DNA from: Kineococcus vitellinus
GTDB taxonomy: Bacteria > Actinomycetota > Actinomycetes > Actinomycetales > Kineococcaceae
Assembly: GCF_009906315.1 (NCBI RefSeq)
Contig: NZ_JAAALL010000005.1
Location: 1 to 39,897, forward strand
Direction: 5' to 3'
DNA length: 39,897 nt
Shown: positions 1-7,687 of the stretch, piece after piece
Layout of the letters: the number at the start of each line of letters is the position of its first letter
How positions within the stretch are numbered: position 1 is the stretch's first letter
The notes under the pieces: model-generated
Seen by the model: only the letters and a program-made list of their open reading frames with translations
Told to the model about the DNA's origin: nothing
Databases searched by the model: none
Position numbers and translations under genes: made by a program

Positions 1-2304
1 GCCCCCGGAGCCGCGGCCGCCCCCCCCGGGTCGCGGTCCGTCCTCGGGGTGGGCGCGCACCGCGAGCAGGGCGACGTCGTCCTCGACCTGGTCGCCGATC
101 CTGGCCAGCAGCTGGTCGCAGAGCTCCTCGACGGGCAGGTGGCTCAGCGCGGTCACGGTGGTGCGCAGCCAGTCCAGCCCGGCCTGCAGGGTGGCGCGGC
201 GGCGTTCGACGAGGCCGTCGGTGTAGAGCAGCAGCGTGGAGCCCGGCGCCAGGAGCACCTCGTGGTCGTGGCGGCTCGCACCGGGGTCGACGCCCAGCAT
301 GAGGTCCGGCGGCACCTCCAGGAAGCGCACGGTCCCGTCGGGCTCGACGAGCAGCGGCGGCAGGTGGCCGGCGTTGGACCAGCGCAGCAGCCGCGCCCCG
401 GTGCGCCGCTGCTGCGGGGTCTGCTCGACGCGGGCCAGGACCAGGGTCGCGGTGGTGTCCACGGCGAGGTCGTGGGCGGCGTGGTCGAGCATCGTCAGGA
501 CCGCCGCCGGCGGGTCGCCCACGGCGTAGCCGATGCCGCGCAGCAGGTTGCGCAGCTGCCCCATCGCGGCGGCGGCGAAGCGGTCGTGGCCGGTGACGTC
601 GCCGACGACCAGGCTGGTGGCCCCGTCGGCGGTGACGAACGCGTCGTACCAGTCCCCGCCGACCTCGGCGTCGGTGGCGGCCGGGGAGTAGCGCACCGCG
701 ATGTGCAGGTGCTCCGGCTCCGGCGGGCCGGTCAGCAGGGAGCGCTGCAGCGTCTCGGAGAAGCGGGCGACCTGCGCGCTGGCCGCGGCCTCGGCGTCGT
801 GGGAGGTGATGCGGGCCAGCGCCTGCGCGGTCAGCGAGGCGAGGGCGGCCAGCAGGTCGCGGTCGCCCTGCGGCCACTCGCGGGTGCCGGGGAACCCCAG
901 CGAGAGCGAGCCCAGCAGCTGCTCGCGCGCGCGCAGCGGCACCGACGCCTGGGCCTGCACCCCCTGGGACGCGCCCACCGGCCCGGCCGCCGGGAAGCGG
1001 GCGGTCGCCCGCTCGAGGTCGGTGAAGAAGTGGGCGGTGCCGTCGACCGCGCAGTCCACCAGCGGCAGGGGGTGGCCGGCGGGCAGGTGCTCCAGCCGGG
1101 TGCGGACCCCGGTGGGCACCTCCTCCAGCGTCAGGGTGCGCACCCCGGTCCCGGTGCTCTCCAGCAGGCACAGGGCCGGGGTCGAGGCGCCGAGCAGGCT
1201 CAGGCCCCGGCCGGCGACCACGCCCAGCACGTCGGTCTCGGTCTCGGTCTGGGCGAGGGCGCGGGCCACGTCCACCAGCGCGGCCTGCTGGGCCGCGGCG
1301 GCGCGGGCGGCGGTGGCGGCGGCGCGCTCACCGGCGGCCGCGGCGCGTTCGGCGTCGCGCGCGTGCAGGCGCTGCAGGGTCTGGGCGACCTGCGCGGCGA
1401 AGGTGTCCAGCAGGACCAGCTGCTCGGTCTCGAAGGCCTGGGGGTGCTCCCAGCCGGCGGTGACCACCCCGAGGGTCTGCCCGCCGATGCGCAGCGGCAG
1501 GCTGGCGAAGGCGACCGAGCCGGTCACCTCCACGACGCGGTGCATCTCGGGGGAGTAGGCCAGGCAGGAGCCGAGGTCGGGGACGAGCACGGCGCGCCCG
1601 GTGCGGGCGGCCTCGGCCACCGGCAGCGCGGCGGACAGCGGCAGGTGGCCGTAGGTGACCTGGGCGTCCTCGCCGTAGCTGGAGGCGAGGTAGGAGCGCA
1701 GGGTGGGCTCGCCGCCCGCACCGGGCCCGGGGGCGGGGTCGACGACGGCGACGGCACCGCCGTTGCAGTCCAGCTCGGCCAGGCCGTCCTCGGCGACGGT
1801 CCGCACCAGGTCCTCGATGCTCTGCACCTGGCCCAGGGCCAGGCTGAAGTCGGCGATGCGCTGCAGGCGGCGCGCGGCGCGGTCGCGGGCCTCGAGGGCG
1901 CGCTGGCGCTCGGTGACGTCGACGAAGCACACGGCCAGCCCACCCTCCTGGGGGGCGGCGCGGACCTGCACCCACACGTCGAGGGGCTCGGGGTAGTGGG
2001 CGTCGAAGACGACGTCGACGCCGGCGGCGAGGGCGTGGCGGTAGTTGTCCTCGAAGAGGCTGCCGCGCGCGGCGGGGAAGGCCTCCCACAGGTCGCGCCC
2101 GAGCAGCTCGCGGCGGGAGCGGCCGACGACGCGCTCGGCCTCGGCGTTGAGGTAGGTGATGCGCCAGCGCGCGTCCACGTGCAGGTAGCCGACGAGCATC
2201 GACTCCAGCACCGCTCCCGCGTGGACGTCGTGCTGCTCACCGGGCTGCCCGCCGGGCTCGGCCGGCCCGCCGTCGTGGTCCCCGCGGCTGCTCCGGACGC
2301 CCAC
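1..2304 (-). CDS. PAS-GAF-GAF-PP2C (SpoIIE-type) serine phosphatase, 3' end cut by window edge
   Basis: This is a soluble multi-domain Ser/Thr phosphatase of the RsbU/SpoIIE PP2C family, which typically dephosphorylates anti-sigma-factor antagonists in response to a sensed signal. The frame is open to base 1 with no stop, so the C-terminus lies outside; the last visible residues are Gly-rich. An N-terminal PAS domain (about residues 25-130, with GYLHVDARWRITYLN) is followed by two GAF-like regions (about 140-280 and 310-450) joined by an Ala-rich helix. The PP2C domain then shows GGDWYDAF, GDVTGHD, WSNAGHLPPLL, LLYTDGLVERR and EDDVALLAVR, so the metal-binding acidic residues are present. There is no membrane segment. 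The GTG at 2304 is chosen because GGGGAGG lies just upstream and a tandem TGATGA stop closes the frame at 2356. No anti-sigma factor or antagonist gene is adjacent, so the target is unknown. Confidence 0.9.
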   Translation of the reverse strand, partial: MGVRSSRGDHDGGPAEPGGQPGEQHDVHAGAVLESMLVGYLHVDARWRITYLNAEAERVVGRSRRELLGRDLWEAFPAARGSLFEDNYRHALAAGVDVVFDAHYPEPLDVWVQVRAAPQEGGLAVCFVDVTERQRALEARDRAARRLQRIADFSLALGQVQSIEDLVRTVAEDGLAELDCNGGAVAVVDPAPGPGAGGEPTLRSYLASSYGEDAQVTYGHLPLSAALPVAEAARTGRAVLVPDLGSCLAYSPEMHRVVEVTGSVAFASLPLRIGGQTLGVVTAGWEHPQAFETEQLVLLDTFAAQVAQTLQRLHARDAERAAAAGERAAATAARAAAAQQAALVDVARALAQTETETDVLGVVAGRGLSLLGASTPALCLLESTGTGVRTLTLEEVPTGVRTRLEHLPAGHPLPLVDCAVDGTAHFFTDLERATARFPAAGPVGASQGVQAQASVPLRAREQLLGSLSLGFPGTREWPQGDRDLLAALASLTAQALARITSHDAEAAASAQVARFSETLQRSLLTGPPEPEHLHIAVRYSPAATDAEVGGDWYDAFVTADGATSLVVGDVTGHDRFAAAAMGQLRNLLRGIGYAVGDPPAAVLTMLDHAAHDLAVDTTATLVLARVEQTPQQRRTGARLLRWSNAGHLPPLLVEPDGTVRFLEVPPDLMLGVDPGASRHDHEVLLAPGSTLLLYTDGLVERRRATLQAGLDWLRTTVTALSHLPVEELCDQLLARIGDQVEDDVALLAVRAHPEDGPRPGGGGRGSGG

Positions 2305-2420
2305 CCGCGCCTCCCCACCTCGTCGTGGTGACCGCCACCGCGACGAGCGGTTCCATCATCACGCATGGCCGGTGGCGCGCGCCGGTGCCCTCCCGGACCG
2401 CCGTCGGGTCCGCCCCGCCG

Positions 2421-2903
2421 TCAGATCCGCCCCGCCGCCCGGGTGTGCTCGAAGATCAGGCTGGTCTCGGTGAGGGCCACGTCCTGGTCGCGGTTGAGGT
2501 GCTCGGCGACGAAGTCGCGCAGCGCGGCGGTGCTCTCCACCGCCACGTGCAGCAGGTAGTCGTCGGCGCCGGCGACGAAGTACACGTCGAGGACCTCCGG
2601 CTGCCGGCGCATCCTGGCCACGAACGGCCCCATGCTGCCGCGGGCGTGCGCGGCCAGCTTCACGGCGATCATCGCCTCCAGGTCCAGGCCGAGCGCCGCC
2701 GGGTCGATGTCGGCGTGGAAGCCGCGGATCACCCCCGACTCGCGCAGGGCGCGCACCCGCAGCAGGCACGTCGAGGCGGCGATGCCGACCTGCTGCGCCA
2801 GCGCGGCGTTGGTGGTGCGGGCGTCCGCGGCCAGCACGCGCAGGATGGCGCGGTCGACCGGGTCGACCACGTGCCGCAGCTTCTTCGGCGGTGCCCCCGG
2901 CAC
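2421..2903 (-). CDS. Lrp/AsnC-family regulator, probable regulator of ald
   Basis: This is a feast/famine DNA-binding protein of about 160 residues, the usual Lrp length. An N-terminal winged HTH (DRAILRVLAADARTTNAALA, then QVGIAASTCLLRVRALRESG) is followed by a C-terminal RAM/AsnC ligand domain that includes VYFVAGADDYLLHVAVES. It is divergent from alanine dehydrogenase. In mycobacteria an Lrp-type AldR sits divergent from ald and controls it in response to amino acids, so the same job is inferred here. Two starts compete. GTG 2903 has GAGGG at a 5-nt spacing and leaves the upstream inverted repeat outside the gene. GTG 2930 would add nine residues (VEDPSTRAV) with poor third-position GC and no Shine-Dalgarno sequence. 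I prefer 2903. Confidence 0.9.
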   Translation of the reverse strand: MPGAPPKKLRHVVDPVDRAILRVLAADARTTNAALAQQVGIAASTCLLRVRALRESGVIRGFHADIDPAALGLDLEAMIAVKLAAHARGSMGPFVARMRRQPEVLDVYFVAGADDYLLHVAVESTAALRDFVAEHLNRDQDVALTETSLIFEHTRAAGRI

Positions 2904-2912
2904 GACCGCCCT

Positions 2913-2959
2913 CGTCGAAGGATCTTCCACGAGAACCAGGTTCCCACGAATCTTCGACG
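2913..2959. promoter_or_regulatory. Inverted repeats between lrp and ald, candidate Lrp/AldR operator
   Basis: CGTCGAAGGAT (2913-2923) is mirrored by ATCTTCGACG (2950-2959), with one base missing. Each arm region also holds a short palindrome of its own: GAAG-GAT-CTTC (2917-2927) and GAA-TC-TTC (2948-2955), about 29 bp apart, near three helical turns. Lrp-family octamers wrap DNA over several phased sites, so these are plausible binding sites for the divergent regulator. Binding is inferred. Confidence 0.4.
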
Positions 2960-3054
2960 GGTTCCTTGCCGCCGCAGCGGCTCATCTTCACGCTGGAACC
3001 GTCAGCCCGACGACCTGACCACGACGGCGTGGTCCACCGGCAGGAGGAGTCCCC

Positions 3055-4185
3055 GTGCGCATCGGCGTGCCCCGTGAGGTCAAGAACCGCGAGCACCGCG
3101 TGGCGCTGACGCCCGCGGGTGTCCACGAACTCGTCGGCCGCGGCCACGAGGTCCTGCTCGAGGCCGGCGCCGGCGCCGGCAGCTCGCTGCCCGACGCGGA
3201 GTTCGAGGCCGCCGGCGCCAAGGTCGTCGCCGACGCCGACGAGGTGTGGGGCGCCGCCGAGCTGCTGCTGAAGGTCAAGGAACCGGTCGAGTCCGAGCAC
3301 CACCGCCTGCGCCGCGGGCAGGTGCTGTTCACCTACCTGCACCTGGCGGCCTCGCGCACGTGCACCGACGCGCTGCTGGCCTCGGGGACCACCGCCATCG
3401 CCTACGAGACCGTCCAGCTGCCCGACCGCTCGCTGCCGCTGCTGGCGCCCATGAGCGAGGTCGCCGGCCGGCTCGCCCCGCAGGTCGGCGCGTACCACCT
3501 CATGAGCGCGAACTCCGCCGGCAGCGGGGGCCGCGGTGTCCTCATGGGCGGCGTCCCCGGCGTGCGCGGCGCCGACGTGGTCGTCATCGGCGCCGGCGTC
3601 TCCGGGCAGAACGCGGCGCAGGTCGCGCTCGGCATGGGCGCCGAGGTGACCGTGCTGGACCTGTCGATCCCCAAGCTGCGCGCCGTCGACGCCCGCTTCG
3701 GCGGCGCCGTGCGCACCGTCACCTCCAACTCCTACGAGCTGCAGCGCGCCGTGCTGGCCGCCGACCTCGTCGTCGGCGCCGTCCTCGTCCCCGGCGCCCG
3801 GGCCCCGAAGCTGGTGGGCAACGAGCTCGTGGCCCGGATGCGCCCCGGCTCGGTGCTCGTCGACATCGCCATCGACCAGGGCGGCTGCTTCGCCGACTCC
3901 CGGCCCACCACCCACGACGACCCGACGTTCCCCGTCCACGGCTCGGTCTTCTACTGCGTGGCGAACATGCCCGGCGCGGTCCCGCACACCTCGACCTACG
4001 CGCTGACGAACGCGACGCTGCCCTACGTCGTCGCCCTCGCCGAGCGCGGCTGGCGCTCTGCGCTGCGCGCCGACGAGGCGCTCGCGCACGGGCTGTCCAC
4101 CCACGAGGGGCGGCTCACCAGCGCCGAGGTCGCCGCGGCGCACGGGATGCCGGCGGTCCCGGTGGCCGAGGTGCTGGCGGGCTGA
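3055..4185 (+). CDS. ald: Alanine dehydrogenase
   Basis: The enzyme catalyses NAD-dependent reversible oxidative deamination of L-alanine to pyruvate and ammonia. Its 376 residues match the family length. The N-terminus MRIGVPREVKNREHRVALTP is diagnostic. Catalytic and substrate residues are Lys75 in LLKVKEP and His96 in YLHLA. The Rossmann motif VIGAGVSGQNAAQVALGMG lies near 175, and the IDQGG loop with its conserved Asp near 270. The GTG at 3055 has CAGGAGG upstream. The gene is divergent from the Lrp-type gene and stands alone; its 3' end converges on a methyltransferase after 36 bp. Control by alanine through the neighbouring Lrp protein is likely by analogy. Confidence 0.97.
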   Translation: MRIGVPREVKNREHRVALTPAGVHELVGRGHEVLLEAGAGAGSSLPDAEFEAAGAKVVADADEVWGAAELLLKVKEPVESEHHRLRRGQVLFTYLHLAASRTCTDALLASGTTAIAYETVQLPDRSLPLLAPMSEVAGRLAPQVGAYHLMSANSAGSGGRGVLMGGVPGVRGADVVVIGAGVSGQNAAQVALGMGAEVTVLDLSIPKLRAVDARFGGAVRTVTSNSYELQRAVLAADLVVGAVLVPGARAPKLVGNELVARMRPGSVLVDIAIDQGGCFADSRPTTHDDPTFPVHGSVFYCVANMPGAVPHTSTYALTNATLPYVVALAERGWRSALRADEALAHGLSTHEGRLTSAEVAAAHGMPAVPVAEVLAG

Positions 4186-4221
4186 GCGCCCACCGGGCGG
4201 GGGTGCCGGCCGCCGCGGGGA

Positions 4222-4842
4222 TCAGCTGCGGCGCAACCGGTACCAGTGCGGTGCGCTGCCCCGCAGGAGCAGCGGGAGGCCGCTGACGTCCGCGACGGCG
4301 TCCTCGAGCAGGTCCCAGCCGGGGTAGGCCGCGGCCAGGTCGGCGCGGTCGGCGCCCCGGGGCAGCGGCCCGCGGCGCCCCGGCCGGAAGGCGAGCACCA
4401 GCATCGTCGCGCCCCCGGCCGCGCACGCGGTGACGCACCGGCCCATCGCCGCCCGCTGCGCGTCCCGCAGCCCGTGGAAGCAGCCGACGTCGAGGAAGAG
4501 GTCGACGTCGCCGCCGACCAGCTCGGGCCCCATCCTCGTCACGTCGGCCTGCACGACGCGGACGTCGACGCCGTGCGCGAGCGCCCGCGCCCGGGCCCGG
4601 GCGACCGCGACGCCGACCGCGTCGACGGCCGTCACCCGCCAGCCGCGCTCGGCGAGCGCCACGGCGTGCGCGCCGCTGCCGCAGCCGAGGTCGAGGGCGG
4701 AGCCGTGGGGAGCGCCGCGGGGGGCGCTGCGCTCGGCCTCCTCGCGGGCCAGCAGCGCGGCGGCGCGCCCGGCGCTCGCCGCGCCCGCGCGCTCCCAGGG
4801 GGTGAGCCCGATGCGGTGGGCCACGGCGTAGACGAGGCTCAC
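4222..4842 (-). CDS. Class I SAM-dependent methyltransferase, substrate unknown
   Basis: This 206-residue protein is a stand-alone class I methyltransferase. Motif I is LDLGCGSGAHAVALAERGW, followed by the acidic strand end VTAVDAVG, then QADVT and the motif IV-like strand DLFLDVGCFHGL. The C-terminus ends in SAPHWYRLRRS. It resembles the broad TehB/UbiE-like Methyltransf_25/11 group, but nothing visible fixes the substrate. The GTG at 4842 (VSLVYAVAHRIGLTPWERAG) begins where coding third-position bias begins and has a GGGGGT sequence upstream. The neighbour upstream on the same strand is glutamate-cysteine ligase, 92 bp away with a possible terminator between them, so co-transcription is uncertain. 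Confidence 0.85.
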   Translation of the reverse strand: MSLVYAVAHRIGLTPWERAGAASAGRAAALLAREEAERSAPRGAPHGSALDLGCGSGAHAVALAERGWRVTAVDAVGVAVARARARALAHGVDVRVVQADVTRMGPELVGGDVDLFLDVGCFHGLRDAQRAAMGRCVTACAAGGATMLVLAFRPGRRGPLPRGADRADLAAAYPGWDLLEDAVADVSGLPLLLRGSAPHWYRLRRS

Positions 4843-4891
4843 GGCGGACCCCCGGCCGATCGGCCCGAGCCGTTCCCGGGCGGACGTCCGA

Positions 4892-4917
4892 ACGCTCCTC
4901 CGGCGGTGGGGGAGCGT
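4892..4917 (-). terminator. Weak hairpin downstream of glutamate-cysteine ligase
   Basis: ACGCTCC (4892-4898) pairs with GGAGCGT (4911-4917) around a 12-nt loop, 18 bases past the stop of the leftward ligase gene. There is no T-tract. It is a possible GC-rich actinobacterial terminator. Confidence 0.35.
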
Positions 4918-4934
4918 CAAGCGCCGCCGGTGCC

Positions 4935-6104
4935 TCAGCCCTCGCGCAGCTCCCCGACCAGCGCGTCGACCACGCCGACCAGCGGCTGCTGCTCGCCGCG
5001 CTCGCAGGCGGCGCGGTGGGCGGCGCGCTGGCGCTGGTAGCTGGCGCCGCGGCGGGGGATGTCCGCGACGAGCGCGAGCTCCTCCTCGCACTCCAGCCGC
5101 CGCGCGACCGGCTGCAGCCGGGTCAGCCAGTCGTCGAGGTCGTCGGTGACCAGGCGCTCGGCGCCGGCGGCGTCGACGATGATCTCCGCGTCCAGGCCGT
5201 AGCGGGCGGCGCGCCACTTGTTCTCCTGCACGTGCCACGGCGGCATCGTCGGCAGCTCCTCGCCGGCCTCCAGGCGCTCGTCGAGGTGGACCACGAGGCA
5301 GTGCACGAAGGCCGTCAGCGCCCGCAGCTCGCGCAGCGTCGGGGTGCCGTCGCAGACCCGGACCTCGATGGTGCCCAGCCGCGGGGAGGGGCGGATGTCC
5401 CAGCGCACGTCCGAGAGCCCGTCGATGACCCCCGTGACGAGCATGTCGTCGACGTAGTCCTCGAACTCGCCCCAGGCCCCGAACTGGAACGGCAGGCCCG
5501 CGGTGGGCAGCTGCTGGAACATCTGCGAGCGGTTGCTGGCGAAACCGGTGTCGAAACCCGTCCAGTACGGCGAGGAGGCCGACAGCGCCTGCAGGTGCGG
5601 GTAGTGGTTGAGCAGCGAGTTCAGGATCGGCAGGACCTTGTGCACCGAGTCGATGCCGACGTGCACGTGCACGCCCCAGATGAGCATCTGCCGGCCCCAC
5701 CACTGCGTGCGCTCCAGCAGCTCCGCGTAGCGCTCGTCGGCGGTCACCAGCTGCTTGTCCCACGTCGCGAACGGGTGGGTCCCCGCGCACATGAGGTCCA
5801 GGCCCATGGGGTCGGTGACCCGGCGCACCGCCGCGATCGTGTCCGAGAGGTCCTCGGTGGCCTCCGCGACGCTGCCGCAGACCCCCGTGACGACCTCCAG
5901 GGTGTTGCGCAGCAGCTCCTTGGTGATCCGCGGCCCGCCCGCCGACGCCTCGCGCTCGACGGCCTGCATGACCTCGGTGGCCTGCGGGGCCAGGTCCCGG
6001 GTGCGGCGGTCGACGAGGGCCAGCTCCCACTCCACGCCCAGCGTGGGGCGTGGGGAGGCGTTGAAGTCGACGGTCCGGCGTCCCACCGCACGATCACACC
6101 ACAC
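4935..6104 (-). CDS. Carboxylate-amine ligase, YbdK-type glutamate-cysteine ligase (GCS2)
   Basis: This 389-residue protein belongs to the GCS2/YbdK family, which shows gamma-glutamyl-cysteine ligase activity. Motifs are GVEWELALVDRRT (ATP/Mg site strand), TKELLRNTLEVVTGVC, MCAGTHPFATW, GVHVHVGI, the segment from NSLLNHYPHL to ASSPYWTGFD, and the IRPSPRLGTIEVRVCD strand typical of the family; the end holds the conserved WHVQENKWRAARYG. Actinobacteria use mycothiol rather than glutathione, so the physiological substrate may differ from glutamate plus cysteine. The GTG at 6104 (VWCDRAVGRRTVDF) is preferred because AGAGGGG lies about 5 nt upstream; the in-frame GTG at 6086 has no Shine-Dalgarno sequence. 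It is divergent from the flavoprotein gene across 48 bp. Confidence 0.93.
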   Translation of the reverse strand: MWCDRAVGRRTVDFNASPRPTLGVEWELALVDRRTRDLAPQATEVMQAVEREASAGGPRITKELLRNTLEVVTGVCGSVAEATEDLSDTIAAVRRVTDPMGLDLMCAGTHPFATWDKQLVTADERYAELLERTQWWGRQMLIWGVHVHVGIDSVHKVLPILNSLLNHYPHLQALSASSPYWTGFDTGFASNRSQMFQQLPTAGLPFQFGAWGEFEDYVDDMLVTGVIDGLSDVRWDIRPSPRLGTIEVRVCDGTPTLRELRALTAFVHCLVVHLDERLEAGEELPTMPPWHVQENKWRAARYGLDAEIIVDAAGAERLVTDDLDDWLTRLQPVARRLECEEELALVADIPRRGASYQRQRAAHRAACERGEQQPLVGVVDALVGELREG

Positions 6105-6139
6105 CGGCACCCCTCTCGCCTCGCCGGCGGCCGGGGCCC

Positions 6140-6145
6140 TAGCGT
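6140..6145 (+). promoter_or_regulatory. -10 element of a probable leaderless promoter
   Basis: TAGCGT is followed by exactly 7 nt and then the GTG at 6153. This TANNNT-N7-start layout is typical of leaderless actinobacterial mRNAs, whose transcription starts at the start codon. Confidence 0.5.
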
Positions 6146-6152
6146 CCGGGTC

Positions 6153-7592
6153 GTGAGCACACAGGAGCGGGAAGTGGACGTCGTCGTCATCGGCGCCGGA
6201 GCGGTCGGGGAGAACGTCGCCGACCGCGCCGGGCGCACCGGCCTCGAGGTCGTCGTCGTGGAGAGCGAGCTCGTGGGCGGGGAGTGCTCCTACTGGGCGT
6301 GCATGCCCAGCAAGGCGCTGCTGCGCTCCGGGCAGGCGCTGGCCGCGGCCCGGCGGCTGCCCGGGGCCGCCGAGGCCGTGACCGGCACCCTGGACGCGGC
6401 GAAGGTGCTGGCGCGCCGCACGAGCTTCACCAGCGACTGGGACGACGCGAGCCAGGCGCAGTGGCTGCAGGGCGCGGGCCTGGGCCTGGTGCGCGGCACC
6501 GCCCGCCTGGCCGGGCCCAAGCGCGTCGAGGTCGCCACCGCCGGGGGGACGACCACGCTGCTCGCCCGCCACGCCGTGGTGCTCGCCACCGGCTCCGAGC
6601 CCGTGCTGCCCGACGTGCCGGGGCTGGCGGCCTCGGAGCCGTGGACCAGCCGCGAGGCCACCAGCGCGAAGAGCGTGCCCGCCCGCCTGGCCGTGCTCGG
6701 CGGCGGGGTCGTCGGCGTGGAGCTGGCGCAGGCGTGGGCCCGGCTGGGCTCGCGGGTCACGCTGCTCGTGCGCGGCGGCCTGCTGCGCGGGCACGAGGAC
6801 TTCGCCGGCGAGGTGGTCGCCGACGCGCTGCGCGCCGACGGCGTCGACGTGCGCCCCGGCGCCGAGCTGAGCTCGGTCTCCCGCGACGAGGAGGGCATCC
6901 ACCTCGTCCTGGGCGACGGCTCCACGCTCGACGCCGACGAGTTCCTCGTCGCCACCGGCCGCCGCCCCCGCACCGGCGGGATCGGGCTGGAGACCGTCGG
7001 GCTGGAGGACGGCGGCGGCCTGGAGGTCGACGACTCCGGCCTCGTCGCCGGGGTCGAGGGGGCCTGGCTGTACGCCACCGGCGACGTCTCCGGGCGCGTC
7101 AAGCTCACCCACCAGGGCAAGTACGAGGCCCGCGCGGCCGGGGACGCCATCACCGCCCGCGCCGCCGGCACCCTGGAGGGCACCGCGCCCGCCTGGTCGC
7201 GCTACGCGGCCACCGCGACCACCAGCGACGTCGCCCAGGCGGTGCCGCAGGTCGTCTTCACCGACCCCGAGGTCGCCCAGGTCGGCCTGACCGCCGCCGT
7301 CGCGCGCGAGCGCGGCTTCGAGGTCCGCGTCGTCGACTACGAGCTGGGGAACGTGGCCGGGGCCTCGCTGGTGGCCGACGGGTACACCGGCCGGGCGCGG
7401 ATGGTCGTCGACGAGCGGCGCCGCGTCGTGCTCGGCGCCACCTTCGTCGGCCAGGACGTCGCCGAGCTGCTGCACGCGGCGACGATCGCCGTCGTCGGCG
7501 AGGTGCCGATCGACCGGCTCTGGCACGCGGTGCCCAGCTACCCCACCATCAGCGAGGTGTGGCTGCGGCTGCTGGAGACCTACGGGCTCTGA
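6153..7592 (+). CDS. FAD-dependent pyridine nucleotide-disulfide oxidoreductase (Lpd/MerA-like)
   Basis: This 479-residue two-dinucleotide-binding flavoprotein has an N-terminal FAD motif VVVIGAGAVGENVADRAG, the redox-active disulfide Cys45-x4-Cys50 in GGECSYWACMPSK, an NAD(P) motif LAVLGGGVVGVELAQAW, the second FAD motif LYATGDVSG and a C-terminal dimerisation domain. Lipoamide dehydrogenase ends in HPTLSE with a catalytic His; here the matching stretch reads YPTISE, with Tyr in the His position. It is therefore unlikely to be a normal E3 component, and no 2-oxoacid dehydrogenase genes are nearby. A quinone, mercury-like or low-molecular-weight disulfide reductase is possible. The GTG at 6153 fits a leaderless start; GTG 6174 with AGGAG at 6 nt is the alternative. 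Confidence 0.88.
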   Translation: MSTQEREVDVVVIGAGAVGENVADRAGRTGLEVVVVESELVGGECSYWACMPSKALLRSGQALAAARRLPGAAEAVTGTLDAAKVLARRTSFTSDWDDASQAQWLQGAGLGLVRGTARLAGPKRVEVATAGGTTTLLARHAVVLATGSEPVLPDVPGLAASEPWTSREATSAKSVPARLAVLGGGVVGVELAQAWARLGSRVTLLVRGGLLRGHEDFAGEVVADALRADGVDVRPGAELSSVSRDEEGIHLVLGDGSTLDADEFLVATGRRPRTGGIGLETVGLEDGGGLEVDDSGLVAGVEGAWLYATGDVSGRVKLTHQGKYEARAAGDAITARAAGTLEGTAPAWSRYAATATTSDVAQAVPQVVFTDPEVAQVGLTAAVARERGFEVRVVDYELGNVAGASLVADGYTGRARMVVDERRRVVLGATFVGQDVAELLHAATIAVVGEVPIDRLWHAVPSYPTISEVWLRLLETYGL

Positions 7593-7603
7593 GCCCCGGC
7601 GGC

Positions 7604-7631
7604 GCGCCGCCCCGCACCCGCGGGGCGGCGC
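7604..7631 (+). terminator. GC-rich hairpin terminator of the flavoprotein gene
   Basis: GCGCCGCCCCGC (7604-7615) pairs perfectly with GCGGGGCGGCGC (7620-7631) around the loop ACCC, 11 bases after the stop codon. There is no T-tract, as is common at this G+C content. Confidence 0.65.
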
Positions 7632-7687
7632 CGGTCGTGGACGCGCCGGTCGTGGACGCGCCGGCCGTGGACGGCTCAGTCGTGGAC
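7628..7687. repeat. Four tandem 15-bp units overlapping the 3' end of the class IV aminotransferase
   Basis: Units start at 7628, 7643, 7658 and 7673. The first two are identical (GCGCCGGTCGTGGAC), the third differs by one base, and the fourth is diverged and carries the stop codon of the leftward gene. The 15-bp period keeps the reading frame: on the minus strand each unit encodes Val-His-Asp/Gly plus two residues, matching the terminal VHD of the protein. It looks like slippage copies of the 3' end that now lie beyond the stop. Confidence 0.6.

Noticed and set aside
49-2331. Long rightward open frame of 760 codons opposite the first phosphatase
   Set aside because: It is Gly/Gln/Val-rich low-complexity antisense of a gene with clear PAS and PP2C motifs on the minus strand.
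7628-7687. CRISPR array
   Set aside because: The 15-bp units are contiguous with no spacers. No CRISPR-like arrays or cas genes are seen anywhere in the window.
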